Part shown: piece after piece, positions 41,376 to 50,135 of the stretch
Layout: the number at the start of each line of letters is the position of its first letter
Position numbering within the stretch: position 1 is the first letter of the stretch
Source of the DNA: Microbulbifer pacificus
Lineage (GTDB): Bacteria > Pseudomonadota > Gammaproteobacteria > Pseudomonadales > Cellvibrionaceae
Length of the DNA: 64,000 bases
Reading direction: 5' to 3'
NCBI RefSeq assembly: GCF_002959965.1
Contig: NZ_PREV01000026.1
Location: forward strand, 1,464,501 to 1,528,500
Notes under the pieces: generated by a model
The model's database searches: none
What the model saw: the letters and a program-made list of their open reading frames with translations, nothing else
Told to the model about the DNA's origin: nothing
Program-made: the position numbers and the translations under genes

Positions 41376-41906
41376 ATGTTTTCCCTGCGCCGTTTCAGCA
41401 TACTTATCGCCACTCTTGTCTTCACCGGCGCAGCATCAGCCTATGCACAGAGTGATGACTTCGCCGCTGCCGATCTGGAAAACCTGAAGCAGGAAGTCTT
41501 GAAACTGAACCGGGATCTCCTGGTGCTGGAAGAAGATCTGCTGTTTCCCGCCCAGAGCCAGGTGGCGGTCTACGTGTCCATGGATGTCGGCCATTTTTTC
41601 GACCTGGACTCGGTCAAGCTGCATATCGACAACAAGCTGGTGGAAACCCACCTCTACACCGACCACCAGAAGCAGGCCCTGATCCGCGGTGGCATCCAAC
41701 CACTGTTCAAGGGCAACCTGAAATCGGGTGATCACACCGTTACTGCGTTCTTTACCGGTTTCGGCCCGGAACAACGCGAGTTCAAGCGTGCCGCCACCCT
41801 GGAACTGAAAAAAACTGATGAGCCCGCGGTTATCGAGCTGCGCATCTCCGATTCCGGCGGCAAGCAGCAGCCGGAGTTCGAAGTGATCGAATGGCCGGCA
41901 CCCTGA
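41376..41906 (+). CDS. exported protein of unknown family
   Basis: A 176-residue protein with a signal peptide (cleavage near A-S-A-Y-A-Q). A short coiled coil (about 32-55; L-E-N-L-K-Q-E-V-L-K-L-N-R-D-L) is followed by a beta-rich part with V-A-V-Y-V-S-M-D, then G-D-H-T-V-T-A-F-F-T-G-F-G. The latter looks like an immunoglobulin-type fold. I recognise no family. It starts 79 bases after apbE and 13 bases before the first TPR gene. It is probably a periplasmic part of the same machine. Confidence 0.6.
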   Translation: MFSLRRFSILIATLVFTGAASAYAQSDDFAAADLENLKQEVLKLNRDLLVLEEDLLFPAQSQVAVYVSMDVGHFFDLDSVKLHIDNKLVETHLYTDHQKQALIRGGIQPLFKGNLKSGDHTVTAFFTGFGPEQREFKRAATLELKKTDEPAVIELRISDSGGKQQPEFEVIEWPAP

Positions 41907-41919
41907 GCCGGACACCGCC

Positions 41920-44067
41920 ATGCTGTTTCCCCCCTCCATAAAACGCGCCCTGCACCGATCATCATTGGCGCTGGCCATTGCCTCCGCGCTGATGTCGACC
42001 GCGACGGTGTCTGCCGATAACGCTGCAGAAGCGGAGCCTGTCGAAAAACACAAAACCGGGGCGCCTGCACAAAAATTCCAGCAGGCGCAGGACATGCGCT
42101 ACGGTGCCGCGCTGTATCACTACTTTCAGGGCAACAGCTTCGAAGCGCTGAGTACCCTGATGGTATCGGACCTGCGCGGTGGAATCCGCTATCACGCCGA
42201 CAATGCGGATCTGATTCGCGGCGGGATCAGCCTTACCTTCGGGCTTGAGCAACAAGCCGCGGAACTGTTTGAGAAGCAGCTACTGAAGGCCGGGGAAGAA
42301 GACCAACAAGAGCGCCTCGCCCGCTACCGGGAAATCGCCTGGCTGAAACTGGCGGAACTCAACTACCGTCACCAGGACTGGGACACCGCTGCGCAGCAGT
42401 TAGAGAAATCCGGCGCGATGCACCAGAGCGCCCTGACGCTCAACCTCGCGATTCGCCGCGGCGATCTGCAACAGGCGCGTCAACTTCTGAACATGGCCGA
42501 TCTGCCCGTGGCGGAGCGCGCCCTGGCGCTCAGCAATCTGGCCGCGGCGCAGGCACGTTCACAACAATTTGAGATTGCCGCTCAGGATTATCGCCGAGCG
42601 GCTCTGCTGGTAGAGCAGGCGCTGAGCCGGCCGGACATGTCTTCGGAATCGGAAGAAGAGCTGCGCATTCTGCGCGACAAGGCGAGAATAGGTGCGGGTT
42701 ATGCCATGGCCCTCAGCGGCGACCTGATCGCGGCGGCGGAAGAATTCCGCGGCGTGCGCCTGGATACGCCCTGGTCCGCAGATGCGCTGCTGGGGCTTGG
42801 CTGGGCCTCCGTAAATGGTGGCAACCATCAGCAGGCCGTTGATGCGCTTGGTTATCTTATTCGAGAAAACCCTCTCTCCCCCCAGGTACAGGAAGCGCTG
42901 CTGGCGTTGCCGTTCAGCTACGAACAGCTGCGCCGGCCCAAACTCGCACTGCGCGCGTACCAGAATGCAGAGCGCAAGTACGAACAGGCGCTGGACGATC
43001 TGCACAAATTGCACAGTGCCGCCGCACATCTGCAATTTGCCGAAGTCAACGCCGAGTCGGACATTGAACTGCGCCGCTATGGCTGGCTGGAGGACGCAAC
43101 CACTCCAGCGCTCATCCGGATGAACCAGCAATACCTGTTACAGATGATGCAGAGCGACCGCTTACAGCTGCAGTTGTCTGAACTGCGTGACCTGCGCCAT
43201 CTGGACCGGGTGCTGGAGCAGTGGCAAGAACGATTGCCAGAACTCCACACCTTGATCGACGAGCGCGAGCAGCGCCGCATCGACATCGTGCAGCGGCACA
43301 GCAGCGCGCAGTACGACCAGCAGGTGCAGATTGCCGAGCAGGAACTGGCGAAATTAAAGCGGGCACTTGCACGTATTGAAGCGGATGCAGACGGACTCGC
43401 CATGCTCGCCACCAGCGACAGTGAGGCTGCCGGGTTATTCCAAATGGTACGCGAGGCCGAAGCCCGCTACGCGCGCCTTATGGCAGCGGGCAAGACCAGC
43501 AACTATCAACAGCAGACACTGGCGCGAGCCCGCGGCATTCTGCAGTGGCAGGCGGCCGAACAGTATCACGACAACCTTTGGCAGAAGCGCAAGGCCATCA
43601 CCTCGCTGGAACAGGAACTCACAACCGCGGCGCGCCGCGAGCGCAAGGTCGCGCGTATCGCTGCCGAAGCACCACAGCTGAATCTGCTGGCGGGCAGCGT
43701 GGATGACGCCGGCCTGCGTCTGCAGCAGCAACGCAACACGATCCACCGTGCAAGCAGTATTCTCGAAGCGCGAATCCGCGAAGATATGCGCACAGCGCTG
43801 GTGCAGGCGACGGAACGTGTCGAGCAATACATGGCGCATACCCGGCTCGCCATTGCGCGCATCCAGGATGCCGCCATGCAGGGGATGTACGACCTGCCAC
43901 CGGAAATTGACACTCCGTCGGTCTCCGGTGCCGCGTCCGCACCGGGCGATATGAAGACCGAAACCGGCAGCGCACCTGATATCCACAGTGAAGCACAACC
44001 CAGCGAGCCATCTGACATATCCGAAGCGGAAGCCGAGCCCGACACCGCGACCGAGGTGCCATTGTGA
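41920..44067 (+). CDS. exported TPR-repeat protein
   Basis: A 715-residue protein with a signal peptide (cleavage near T-V-S-A-D). Helical TPR-like repeats fill about 60-330 (for example W-S-A-D-A-L-L-G-L-G-W-A-S-V). A long coiled coil follows (about 370-640; rich in Gln, Arg, Leu). The end is acidic and Ser/Pro/Glu-rich. The stop overlaps the next gene by four bases (ATGA), so translation is coupled. TPR proteins in Tol- or gliding-type motors act as scaffolds between the inner-membrane motor and outer membrane. No closer family recognised. Confidence 0.7.
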   Translation: MLFPPSIKRALHRSSLALAIASALMSTATVSADNAAEAEPVEKHKTGAPAQKFQQAQDMRYGAALYHYFQGNSFEALSTLMVSDLRGGIRYHADNADLIRGGISLTFGLEQQAAELFEKQLLKAGEEDQQERLARYREIAWLKLAELNYRHQDWDTAAQQLEKSGAMHQSALTLNLAIRRGDLQQARQLLNMADLPVAERALALSNLAAAQARSQQFEIAAQDYRRAALLVEQALSRPDMSSESEEELRILRDKARIGAGYAMALSGDLIAAAEEFRGVRLDTPWSADALLGLGWASVNGGNHQQAVDALGYLIRENPLSPQVQEALLALPFSYEQLRRPKLALRAYQNAERKYEQALDDLHKLHSAAAHLQFAEVNAESDIELRRYGWLEDATTPALIRMNQQYLLQMMQSDRLQLQLSELRDLRHLDRVLEQWQERLPELHTLIDEREQRRIDIVQRHSSAQYDQQVQIAEQELAKLKRALARIEADADGLAMLATSDSEAAGLFQMVREAEARYARLMAAGKTSNYQQQTLARARGILQWQAAEQYHDNLWQKRKAITSLEQELTTAARRERKVARIAAEAPQLNLLAGSVDDAGLRLQQQRNTIHRASSILEARIREDMRTALVQATERVEQYMAHTRLAIARIQDAAMQGMYDLPPEIDTPSVSGAASAPGDMKTETGSAPDIHSEAQPSEPSDISEAEAEPDTATEVPL

Positions 44068-46973
44068 AGTCCGCCCATCTCCGCCAGCGACACAAACTGC
44101 TTGCACTGGCCATCTGTGCCAGCACCACACTGGGCGGCTGCTCCGGCATATTCAACCCGGGCACGGGTAAGTTTCACCCGGGAACCACACTCGCGGACCT
44201 ACCAGCCAGCGCTCTGCCCAACGAGCCGCTGGTGACCATGCCGCGGGTGGAGCTGCCGGTACTGATCGAGAGCTATGAAAAGGCGCTCGCTGCCAACAGC
44301 GATCCCAAAACCCGCCGTCAGATCCAGCTGCGCCTCGCCGACCTGGAGATGGAGCGCCTGGAACAGCTGCAGGCAGACAATCCCGCCATGGCCGTCGCCT
44401 ACGGCGATGCGGTGCGCCACTATGAGGCCCTGCTGCAGACGTCCGCGGACGACGACTACCTCGCCTATCGCCTGGCGCGCGCACGTGCTCTGGATGGCAA
44501 TACCTCCGGCGCCCTCGCCGCACTGGAAAATATTGTCGATACCACACCCGATTCTCCGTTTATCGCCGAGGCACTGTTCCGCCGCGGTGAGGCAGCATTC
44601 GGACGCAAACAGTATCGCGCGGCGGAGCGTGATTTTGCGGCGGTGCTGGCGGAGGGCGACACGCCATTCGCGCGCAATGCACGCTACATGCTCGGTTGGA
44701 GCCAGTTCAAGGATGCGCGTTATCGCGAGGCCAATGAAACCTTCCTCGCATTGATGGACGAGTTATTGGCGGAGAACGAACCGCGCCGACGCCTGCTCGG
44801 ACAACTGGAGCAGGGCGAGCGCCGGCTGGCCAACGATACGCTGCGCGTGCTGGCTCTGGGATTCAACTACCTGGGCGGTGCCGGAGTCATTGAATCTTTC
44901 AACCCGGAGAAAGGACCGCGGGCTTACCAACATCAGCTCTATCACGGCCTCGGCGACTGGTATGCGGAGAGTGAGCGGTACCGTGACGGGGCACAAACAT
45001 TCCTCACGTTTGTAGAACATTACCCGCTGAGTGAAGAGGCTCCACACATGCACGTGCGTGCGGTGGAAATTCTGCAACAGGGTAATTTCCCCAGCGAAGT
45101 CATTCCCGCCAAACGCAATTTCGTTACCCGCTACGGTATCCGCAGCGCGTACTGGCAGAAAGCCAAGGACAGCCAGCGCGACCTGCTCAAACTACAGCTC
45201 AAGCCCTGGCTCGAGGAACTCGCGCGCTTCGATCACGCCAGAGCTCAGGCACTGGCAAAAGAAGCACACGGGGCACGCACTAACGCGAAGGTCGCCGATA
45301 AAACGCAGCGCGATTCCCGCGAAGCGTTTATGTCTGCCGCGTCTTTGTACGGTGAATTTGTCGAAACCTTCCCATCCGATGAAAAAGCCCCCGAACTCAC
45401 CTTCCTGATGGCGGAGAGCCTCAACGAATCCGGCCAGTACGTGCAGGCATTTGGCGCCTACCGCAGAGTTGCCTGGGGCTATACCGCGGAAAAGGGTATC
45501 GCACCCGCCCGCGCGACTGAAGCCGGCTACGCTGCCATCCTGATGGCAAGCGAGGTGCACAAGCGGGAACGGGAACCGGAGCGAATGAAGTACTGGCTGG
45601 ACGTAAAGATCGAGACCGGTCTGCGCTTCGCCGATACCTGGCCCCAGGACCGGCGCGCGCTGGCGGTGCAGCTGGATGCGGCCAACCACCTGTTCGAGCA
45701 GTACCGACACCAGGAAACCATCGCCGCGGCGGAGAAGGCCGCAGCCTGGCAACCGGCACCGGATGCTGCGCAGCGCCGTAGTATCCTCATGCTGCTCGGC
45801 CACAGCTATTTTGAGATCGACGATTTTGCCGCGGCCGAAAACGCCTACACACAGTTGTTGTCCAGCATGGCATCCACGGACCCGGAGTATCTGAATACTC
45901 GCGATCGGTTGCAGTCCGCTATCTATAAACAGGCGGAGATGATTCTCAGCCAGGTGCAGCTGACCAGCGACAGTATGGAGTTTGCCGCGCCCACAGAAGA
46001 AGCCATCAGCCTTCTGTTGAAAGTTCGCCAGAGCGGTCGCTCTGCCATCGCCGCTACTGCCCAGTACGATGCCATCAACCAGCTGGTGCGTCTGCAACGC
46101 TGGTCGCAAGCACAGTCGGAACTGGCAGACTTCCGTCAGCACTACCCCGACCACAAGCTGACCCCATCCCTCGCCGCCAAAGCAGTGGCGATTTATCAGG
46201 GAATGGATATGCCGGAGGCTGCCGCCGGCGAGCTGATGACTCTGGCCAACAGCGATCCCAACGCCGAGGTACGCCGCAGTTCGCTGTATCTGGCGGCGGA
46301 GCAATTCGAGCAGGCCGGGAACCATCCGAAAGCCATCGACGCCTATCGTCAGTACACGAGGCAATGGCGTGAGCCGGCACTGCAAAATCTGGAAGCCCAG
46401 TACCAACTGGTGTCCCTTTACGCTCGGGCCGGCAATGACCGCGAGCGCAATCTGTGGCTGAAAAGCCTGTCGGGCAACAGGGTTTCCGAGCCCCGCGGCC
46501 GCTACCTGGCCGCCTTCGCCCAGAACGAACTGGCGGATCAGAGCTACGCGCGCTTCGAGCGCTTGTCCCTGACCCTGCCGTTGAAGCAGAGCCTGAAAAA
46601 CAAAAAGCAGGCGATGGAAGTCACGGTGGCGGACTACAAAAAAGTGCTGGATTTCGGTATCGCCGAATTTACCACTGCCGCCAACTTCCGCCTCGCGGAA
46701 GTCTACCGCCAGCTAAGCCGCGACCTGATGGACTCCCAGCGCCCGAATGGTCTGAATCCACTGGAGCTTGAGCAGTACGAGATCCTGCTGGAAGAACAGG
46801 CCTTCCCGTTCGAGGAAAAAGCCATCGAGCTGCACGAAGCCAATATCCAGCGCACTGCGGACGGCGTGTACGACAAATGGGTGAGGAGCAGTTTCTCTTC
46901 TCTGGAAAACCTGCTGCCAGCACGCTACCGCAAGCCAGAGTCGACCCTGGAGTGGAGTGAAGAGGCATACTGA
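44064..46973 (+). CDS. large TPR-repeat lipoprotein
   Basis: A 969-residue lipoprotein with a signal peptide ending in L-G-G-C (Cys27). Almost all the rest is tetratricopeptide-type helix pairs (for example A-E-A-L-F-R-R-G-E-A-A-F-G-R, A-E-N-A-Y-T-Q-L-L). It resembles the large TPR lipoproteins of outer-membrane-spanning complexes such as those in gliding (Glt/Agm-type) and Tol-like clusters, but no single name can be given. It overlaps the upstream TPR gene and is followed one base later by a third TPR lipoprotein, so three TPR proteins are made from one message. Confidence 0.75.
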   Translation: MKSAHLRQRHKLLALAICASTTLGGCSGIFNPGTGKFHPGTTLADLPASALPNEPLVTMPRVELPVLIESYEKALAANSDPKTRRQIQLRLADLEMERLEQLQADNPAMAVAYGDAVRHYEALLQTSADDDYLAYRLARARALDGNTSGALAALENIVDTTPDSPFIAEALFRRGEAAFGRKQYRAAERDFAAVLAEGDTPFARNARYMLGWSQFKDARYREANETFLALMDELLAENEPRRRLLGQLEQGERRLANDTLRVLALGFNYLGGAGVIESFNPEKGPRAYQHQLYHGLGDWYAESERYRDGAQTFLTFVEHYPLSEEAPHMHVRAVEILQQGNFPSEVIPAKRNFVTRYGIRSAYWQKAKDSQRDLLKLQLKPWLEELARFDHARAQALAKEAHGARTNAKVADKTQRDSREAFMSAASLYGEFVETFPSDEKAPELTFLMAESLNESGQYVQAFGAYRRVAWGYTAEKGIAPARATEAGYAAILMASEVHKREREPERMKYWLDVKIETGLRFADTWPQDRRALAVQLDAANHLFEQYRHQETIAAAEKAAAWQPAPDAAQRRSILMLLGHSYFEIDDFAAAENAYTQLLSSMASTDPEYLNTRDRLQSAIYKQAEMILSQVQLTSDSMEFAAPTEEAISLLLKVRQSGRSAIAATAQYDAINQLVRLQRWSQAQSELADFRQHYPDHKLTPSLAAKAVAIYQGMDMPEAAAGELMTLANSDPNAEVRRSSLYLAAEQFEQAGNHPKAIDAYRQYTRQWREPALQNLEAQYQLVSLYARAGNDRERNLWLKSLSGNRVSEPRGRYLAAFAQNELADQSYARFERLSLTLPLKQSLKNKKQAMEVTVADYKKVLDFGIAEFTTAANFRLAEVYRQLSRDLMDSQRPNGLNPLELEQYEILLEEQAFPFEEKAIELHEANIQRTADGVYDKWVRSSFSSLENLLPARYRKPESTLEWSEEAY

Positions 46974-46974
46974 T

Positions 46975-47625
46975 ATGACCGTTACGTTAAAACGCTTCTT
47001 CCACTTCGCCATCATCACAAGCCTTGCAGCACTGCTCGCTGCCTGCGGCAGCAATCCGGCACAGCGGGGAGACGCTACTGCCGCGGAGCCGGTGCTGGAC
47101 GGAAGCGGCAAGCGCGTGGCTACCCCGAATCCGTATTTCGCAGATCCCACGGATGTACCGGCGGCGGCACTGGAGGCCATTTCACGCGCGCGCGGATTTT
47201 ACGACCAGCAGCAGTACCCGTCGGCGGAAGCCGAACTGCAGCAGGTTGTAACCCAGTGGCCGAATCTCTCCGGAGCCTGGCTGAACCTTTCCAGGGTACA
47301 ACTGAAGCTGGCGCAACCTGGGCAGGCGGAATCCAGCCTGCGCCAGGCCGTTGCGGCGAACGAGAAGAATGTTTTTGCCTGGAATTCACTCGGCGTTTTG
47401 CTGCGCGATCAGGGAAAATTCGAGGATGCCCGCATCGCTTATGAAAGCGCTCTCACCCACTGGCCGGATTTCGCCATGGCGCACCTCAATCTGGGTATCC
47501 TGTTCGACCTGTATCTGCACAAACCGGAACAGGCTTTGCATCACTATCGCGAAGCGAAGGCGCTGGAAGAAGTGGAAGACCGGGTGCTGGCGGGCTGGAT
47601 TGTGGATCTGGAACGGAGAATGTAA
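46975..47625 (+). CDS. small TPR lipoprotein
   Basis: A 216-residue lipoprotein (L-L-A-A-C, Cys25) with four TPR repeats; the clearest are A-W-L-N-L-S-R-V-Q-L-K, A-W-N-S-L-G-V-L-L-R-D-Q-G-K and A-H-L-N-L-G-I-L-F-D. The ATG at 46975 lies one base after the previous stop; a GTG six codons upstream in frame is less likely. It resembles the PilF/GltE-like small TPR lipoproteins used as assembly factors (pilotins). Role inferred from context. Confidence 0.75.
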   Translation: MTVTLKRFFHFAIITSLAALLAACGSNPAQRGDATAAEPVLDGSGKRVATPNPYFADPTDVPAAALEAISRARGFYDQQQYPSAEAELQQVVTQWPNLSGAWLNLSRVQLKLAQPGQAESSLRQAVAANEKNVFAWNSLGVLLRDQGKFEDARIAYESALTHWPDFAMAHLNLGILFDLYLHKPEQALHHYREAKALEEVEDRVLAGWIVDLERRM

Positions 47626-47628
47626 TTC

Positions 47629-47907
47629 ATGCAGAAGCTGACTCCGCTATTTGCGCTGTTACTGCTCGCACTGTCTTTTGCTGCGGCGGCGCAGGAGGAG
47701 GGCGAGGTGATCTCGCTGGAGTCCACGATTGTGGGCAGCCAGGAACAACCCAAGGTGCTGTACATCATCCCCTGGAAGCAGGCTTCGAGCCTGGAAAAAA
47801 TCGAGAGCACCATCCACACCGCCATCGACCACAGCTTCCAGCATCAAGAGTATTCGGAGTTGAAGCGGGAAATTAAGTTGGTGCAGGAAAGCGAAAACAA
47901 CAACTGA
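47629..47907 (+). CDS. small exported protein of unknown family
   Basis: A 92-residue protein with a signal peptide (cleavage near A-A-A-Q). The mature part is V-I-S-L-E-S-T-I-V-G-S-Q-E-Q-P-K-V-L-Y-I-I-P-W followed by a charged helix. The P-K-V-L-Y-I-I-P-W-K strand also occurs in small proteins next to TPR/AgmX-type genes, but I cannot name a family with certainty. It begins three bases after the TPR lipoprotein gene, so it is in the operon, and is the last gene before the repeat block. Confidence 0.6.
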   Translation: MQKLTPLFALLLLALSFAAAAQEEGEVISLESTIVGSQEQPKVLYIIPWKQASSLEKIESTIHTAIDHSFQHQEYSELKREIKLVQESENNN

Positions 47908-47955
47908 TAGCACCTACTTAACCCAAGGCTAACGAAGTACAAAATACAAATTGAA

Positions 47956-48080
47956 GGCCGAGCACCGGGTATGGCTTTTCAAAAGCGTCGGCGACAGGGA
48001 CGTCGCCGACGCAGCGTACATGGATGTATTGAAGGGGGGCGCCTAGCCCGGTTTTGAAAAGCCATACCCGGTGCTCGGCC
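47956..48080. repeat. nested palindromic repeat, family A copy 2
   Basis: The outer arms, 47956-47984 and 48052-48080, are a perfect 29-base inverted repeat beginning GGCCGAGCACCGGGTATGG. The inner hairpin is 47985-47995 with 48002-48012 (GCGTCGGCGAC). The core at 48013-48034 reads AGCGTACATGGATGTATTGA; the usual TTCACAGCG is broken by a short G-rich insert. It is in the opposite orientation to copy 1. Confidence 0.85.
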
Positions 48081-48130
48081 GCCACAGTGCCAGCTTCAAA
48101 GTACTTTATCTCTGAAGCTGGCGCAGTGGC
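48081..48130. repeat. short palindrome between two larger repeats
   Basis: GCCACAGTGCCAGCTTCA (48081-48098) is matched by its inverse at 48113-48130 with three mismatches. It abuts family A copy 2 on the left and the family B repeat on the right with no spacer, so three palindromes are stacked in a row. Confidence 0.65.
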
Positions 48131-48244
48131 GGCGCTGCTACTGGGAACAGGTTCGCGAGACACGCCGTGAACCCATCCATGGGGGCTCTTCTAAAACATC
48201 CCTGTTTTAGAAGGTCTCGCAAACCTGTTCCCAGTAGCAGCGCC
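48131..48244. repeat. nested palindromic repeat, family B
   Basis: Outer arms 48131-48161 and 48214-48244 match at 30 of 31 bases (GGCGCTGCTACTGGGAACAG and onward). The inner hairpin is CTTCTAAAACA (48188-48198) with TGTTTTAGAAG (48203-48213), with the loop TCCC. The core, 48161-48187, reads CACGCCGTGAACCCATCCAT then GGGGGCT. The ACATCCCTGT centre and the core layout match family A copy 1, while all arm sequences differ. Confidence 0.85.
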
Positions 48245-48331
48245 TTTACACCTAACTTTTTCGCTTCGGAAGAAGCAAGTAAGTAACCCGATTAATACAA
48301 TTAAAAATCTTTACGTCCCGGAGATTTGACC

Positions 48332-49012
48332 ATGGAGTTTTTCAACACACTGCTGCGCTTCTTCCAGAACGGTGGCGCATTCATGTATCCCATCGCACTG
48401 GTGCTGGTGATCGGACTGGTGCTCGTCGTAGAGCGCTGGGTATTTCTGTCCCGCGCCAAGCTCGCCAACCGCCGGGCCTATGGCCAAATCCTGCCCATGA
48501 TGCAGCAGCGCAACTTCGCCGCCGCACTTAAATTCGCGCAGAGCGAAAAGGCCCCCATGGGCCAGATCGTCGCCGCCGGCATCAGCACCGCCCAGCATGC
48601 GCGCAAGGATGAAAATATTGCCATGGCCATCGAAGAGAGCATCCTCGAAGCCGTGCCGCGCCTGGAAAAACGCACCAACTATCTTGCCACCCTCGCCAAC
48701 ATCTCCACCCTGCTGGGGCTGCTGGGAACCATCATTGGTCTGATCGCCGCGTTTACCGCCGTGGCCAACGCCGAGCCCTCAGAGAAGGCCTCCATGCTGT
48801 CCTCCAGTATCTCCGTGGCGATGAACACCACCGCCTTCGGTCTTATTGCCGCGATTCCTCTGCTGCTGGCCTACTCCATGCTGCAGAACAAGACCAACGA
48901 AATCATCGATAGCCTGGAAATGGCCGGGGTGAAATTTCTCAACCTGATTACCCTTACCCGCGGTCAGAAAGCAGAACAGGCAGCCGCAGCGCGCCAGGCC
49001 ACCACTGCCTGA
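48332..49012 (+). CDS. MotA/TolQ/ExbB proton channel protein
   Basis: A 226-residue inner-membrane protein with three helices. The N-terminal helix (about 14-37) is followed by a cytoplasmic loop with E-E-S-I-L-E-A-V-P-R-L-E-K-R-T. The pore helices are marked by L-L-G-L-L-G-T-I-I-G-L (about 128-138) and M-N-T-T-A-F-G-L-I-A-A-I-P (about 165-178); the pore threonines are kept. It forms the pentameric stator that carries protons with ExbD dimers. The ATG at 48332 is chosen over a TTG two codons earlier. It stands 424 bases after the small exported gene, beyond the repeats, so transcription may restart here. Confidence 0.93.
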   Translation: MEFFNTLLRFFQNGGAFMYPIALVLVIGLVLVVERWVFLSRAKLANRRAYGQILPMMQQRNFAAALKFAQSEKAPMGQIVAAGISTAQHARKDENIAMAIEESILEAVPRLEKRTNYLATLANISTLLGLLGTIIGLIAAFTAVANAEPSEKASMLSSSISVAMNTTAFGLIAAIPLLLAYSMLQNKTNEIIDSLEMAGVKFLNLITLTRGQKAEQAAAARQATTA

Positions 49013-49043
49013 GTCCACCCTCATCAGATAACAAGAGATTGCC

Positions 49044-49601
49044 ATGGCTATCCGACGCAGGCTGGAAACCGATCCCGAGCTGGACATCACCTCGTTCATG
49101 AGCCTGATGACCGTTCTGGTCCCCGTATTGCTGCTGAATATGGTGTTTTCCCATATCTCCGTGCTGAATCTGAATCTGCCCGGTCTGAGTGACCCGAGCA
49201 CAACGCAGGACCAGAAAGAGAATCAGCAGCTGGAATTGGTGCTACGCGCCGATTACATCGACATCAACTATCCGGCAGGAATTCGCGTTAAGCGTATTTC
49301 CAACCGGGACGGCGCGCCGGATTTCAAGCTGGTGTCCGATGTATTGCAGGAAGTGAAGCGCAGCCTGCGTGAGAAGGATATCGACAAGAAAGACCTGGTC
49401 ATTCTGTCTGAGCCCGGTACTCCATACCGCACCCTGGTAACCGCCATGGATACCGCACGTTCATTCCGTGCGGTAGTAGCGGCATCAGTGGTGGATGCGG
49501 AACTGTTTCCGCAAATTTCCCTCGGTGACGCGCCCGTTGAAAGTGAGCAAGCGCAAGCCCAGGCGGAACAAACACAGCAGCTGGCAGGCAACGGATTATG
49601 A
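49044..49601 (+). CDS. ExbD/TolR-family protein lacking the transmembrane Asp
   Basis: A 185-residue protein with one membrane helix (about 17-38) and a periplasmic domain. The canonical ExbD/TolR start (I-N-V-T-P-F-I-D-V-M-L-V-L) reads here L-D-I-T-S-F-M-S-L-M-T-V-L, so Ser20 replaces the proton-carrying Asp. The periplasmic half keeps the D-L-V-I-L-S-E-P strand and Y-R-T-L-V-T-A-M-D. The C-terminus is Gln/Ala-rich. Its stop overlaps the next exbD by four bases. A helper subunit that shares a dimer with the second ExbD is the best guess. Confidence 0.88.
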   Translation: MAIRRRLETDPELDITSFMSLMTVLVPVLLLNMVFSHISVLNLNLPGLSDPSTTQDQKENQQLELVLRADYIDINYPAGIRVKRISNRDGAPDFKLVSDVLQEVKRSLREKDIDKKDLVILSEPGTPYRTLVTAMDTARSFRAVVAASVVDAELFPQISLGDAPVESEQAQAQAEQTQQLAGNGL

Positions 49602-50119
49602 AAGCGACGATCGGCGGCAAGCTGAAAGGGCGCAAGCAGCGCCGGCATAAGGAAACCAAGCTGAACCTGGTTTCTCTGATGGATATTTTCACCATTCTGG
49701 TGTTCTTCCTGCTGGTGAACTCTTCCGACGTGGAAGTGCTGCAGGCAGACAAAACCATAAAACTCCCGGACTCCACTTCCACCCAGAAACCGGAGACCAC
49801 CACCATTGTGCGGGTCAACGGCGACCAGCTGCTTGTAGGTAACCGTATGGTAGTCAAGGTCGCGGATATTTCCGCGGACGATGAACAGATCAAAGCACTG
49901 TTTGACGAGCTCAGTTACCTGGCTAGCCGCGCAGAGCCACTGCCGGAAGACAAGCTGGCGGTCGGTCGTCCCATCACTATTCTCGGTGACGAGGAAGTGC
50001 CGTACGCGCTGTTGAAACAGATCATGAACACCTGTGCCGCCGCGGACTATCGGGATATCGATCTCGCGGTCACACAGACGTCAGCGCAGGACCCGGCCAC
50101 GCCGGTCGCCGGCCAGTAA
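49598..50119 (+). CDS. ExbD/TolR-family protein
   Basis: A 173-residue protein with a basic cytoplasmic tail (K-G-R-K-Q-R-R-H-K), one membrane helix (about 22-42) and a periplasmic domain. The helix reads L-N-L-V-S-L-M-D-I-F-T-I-L-V-F-F-L-L-V, with the proton-carrying Asp29 in place. It overlaps the Asp-less exbD by four bases (ATGA) and is 16 bases before the TonB-like gene. With ExbB it should form the proton-driven motor. Confidence 0.92.
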   Translation: MKATIGGKLKGRKQRRHKETKLNLVSLMDIFTILVFFLLVNSSDVEVLQADKTIKLPDSTSTQKPETTTIVRVNGDQLLVGNRMVVKVADISADDEQIKALFDELSYLASRAEPLPEDKLAVGRPITILGDEEVPYALLKQIMNTCAAADYRDIDLAVTQTSAQDPATPVAGQ

Positions 50120-50135
50120 AAAGGGGAGGTTAGCC

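Noticed and set aside
47908..48331. CRISPR array
   Set aside because: The repeats here are large palindromes, each different and directly adjacent. There are no evenly spaced short repeats with unique spacers anywhere in the window.
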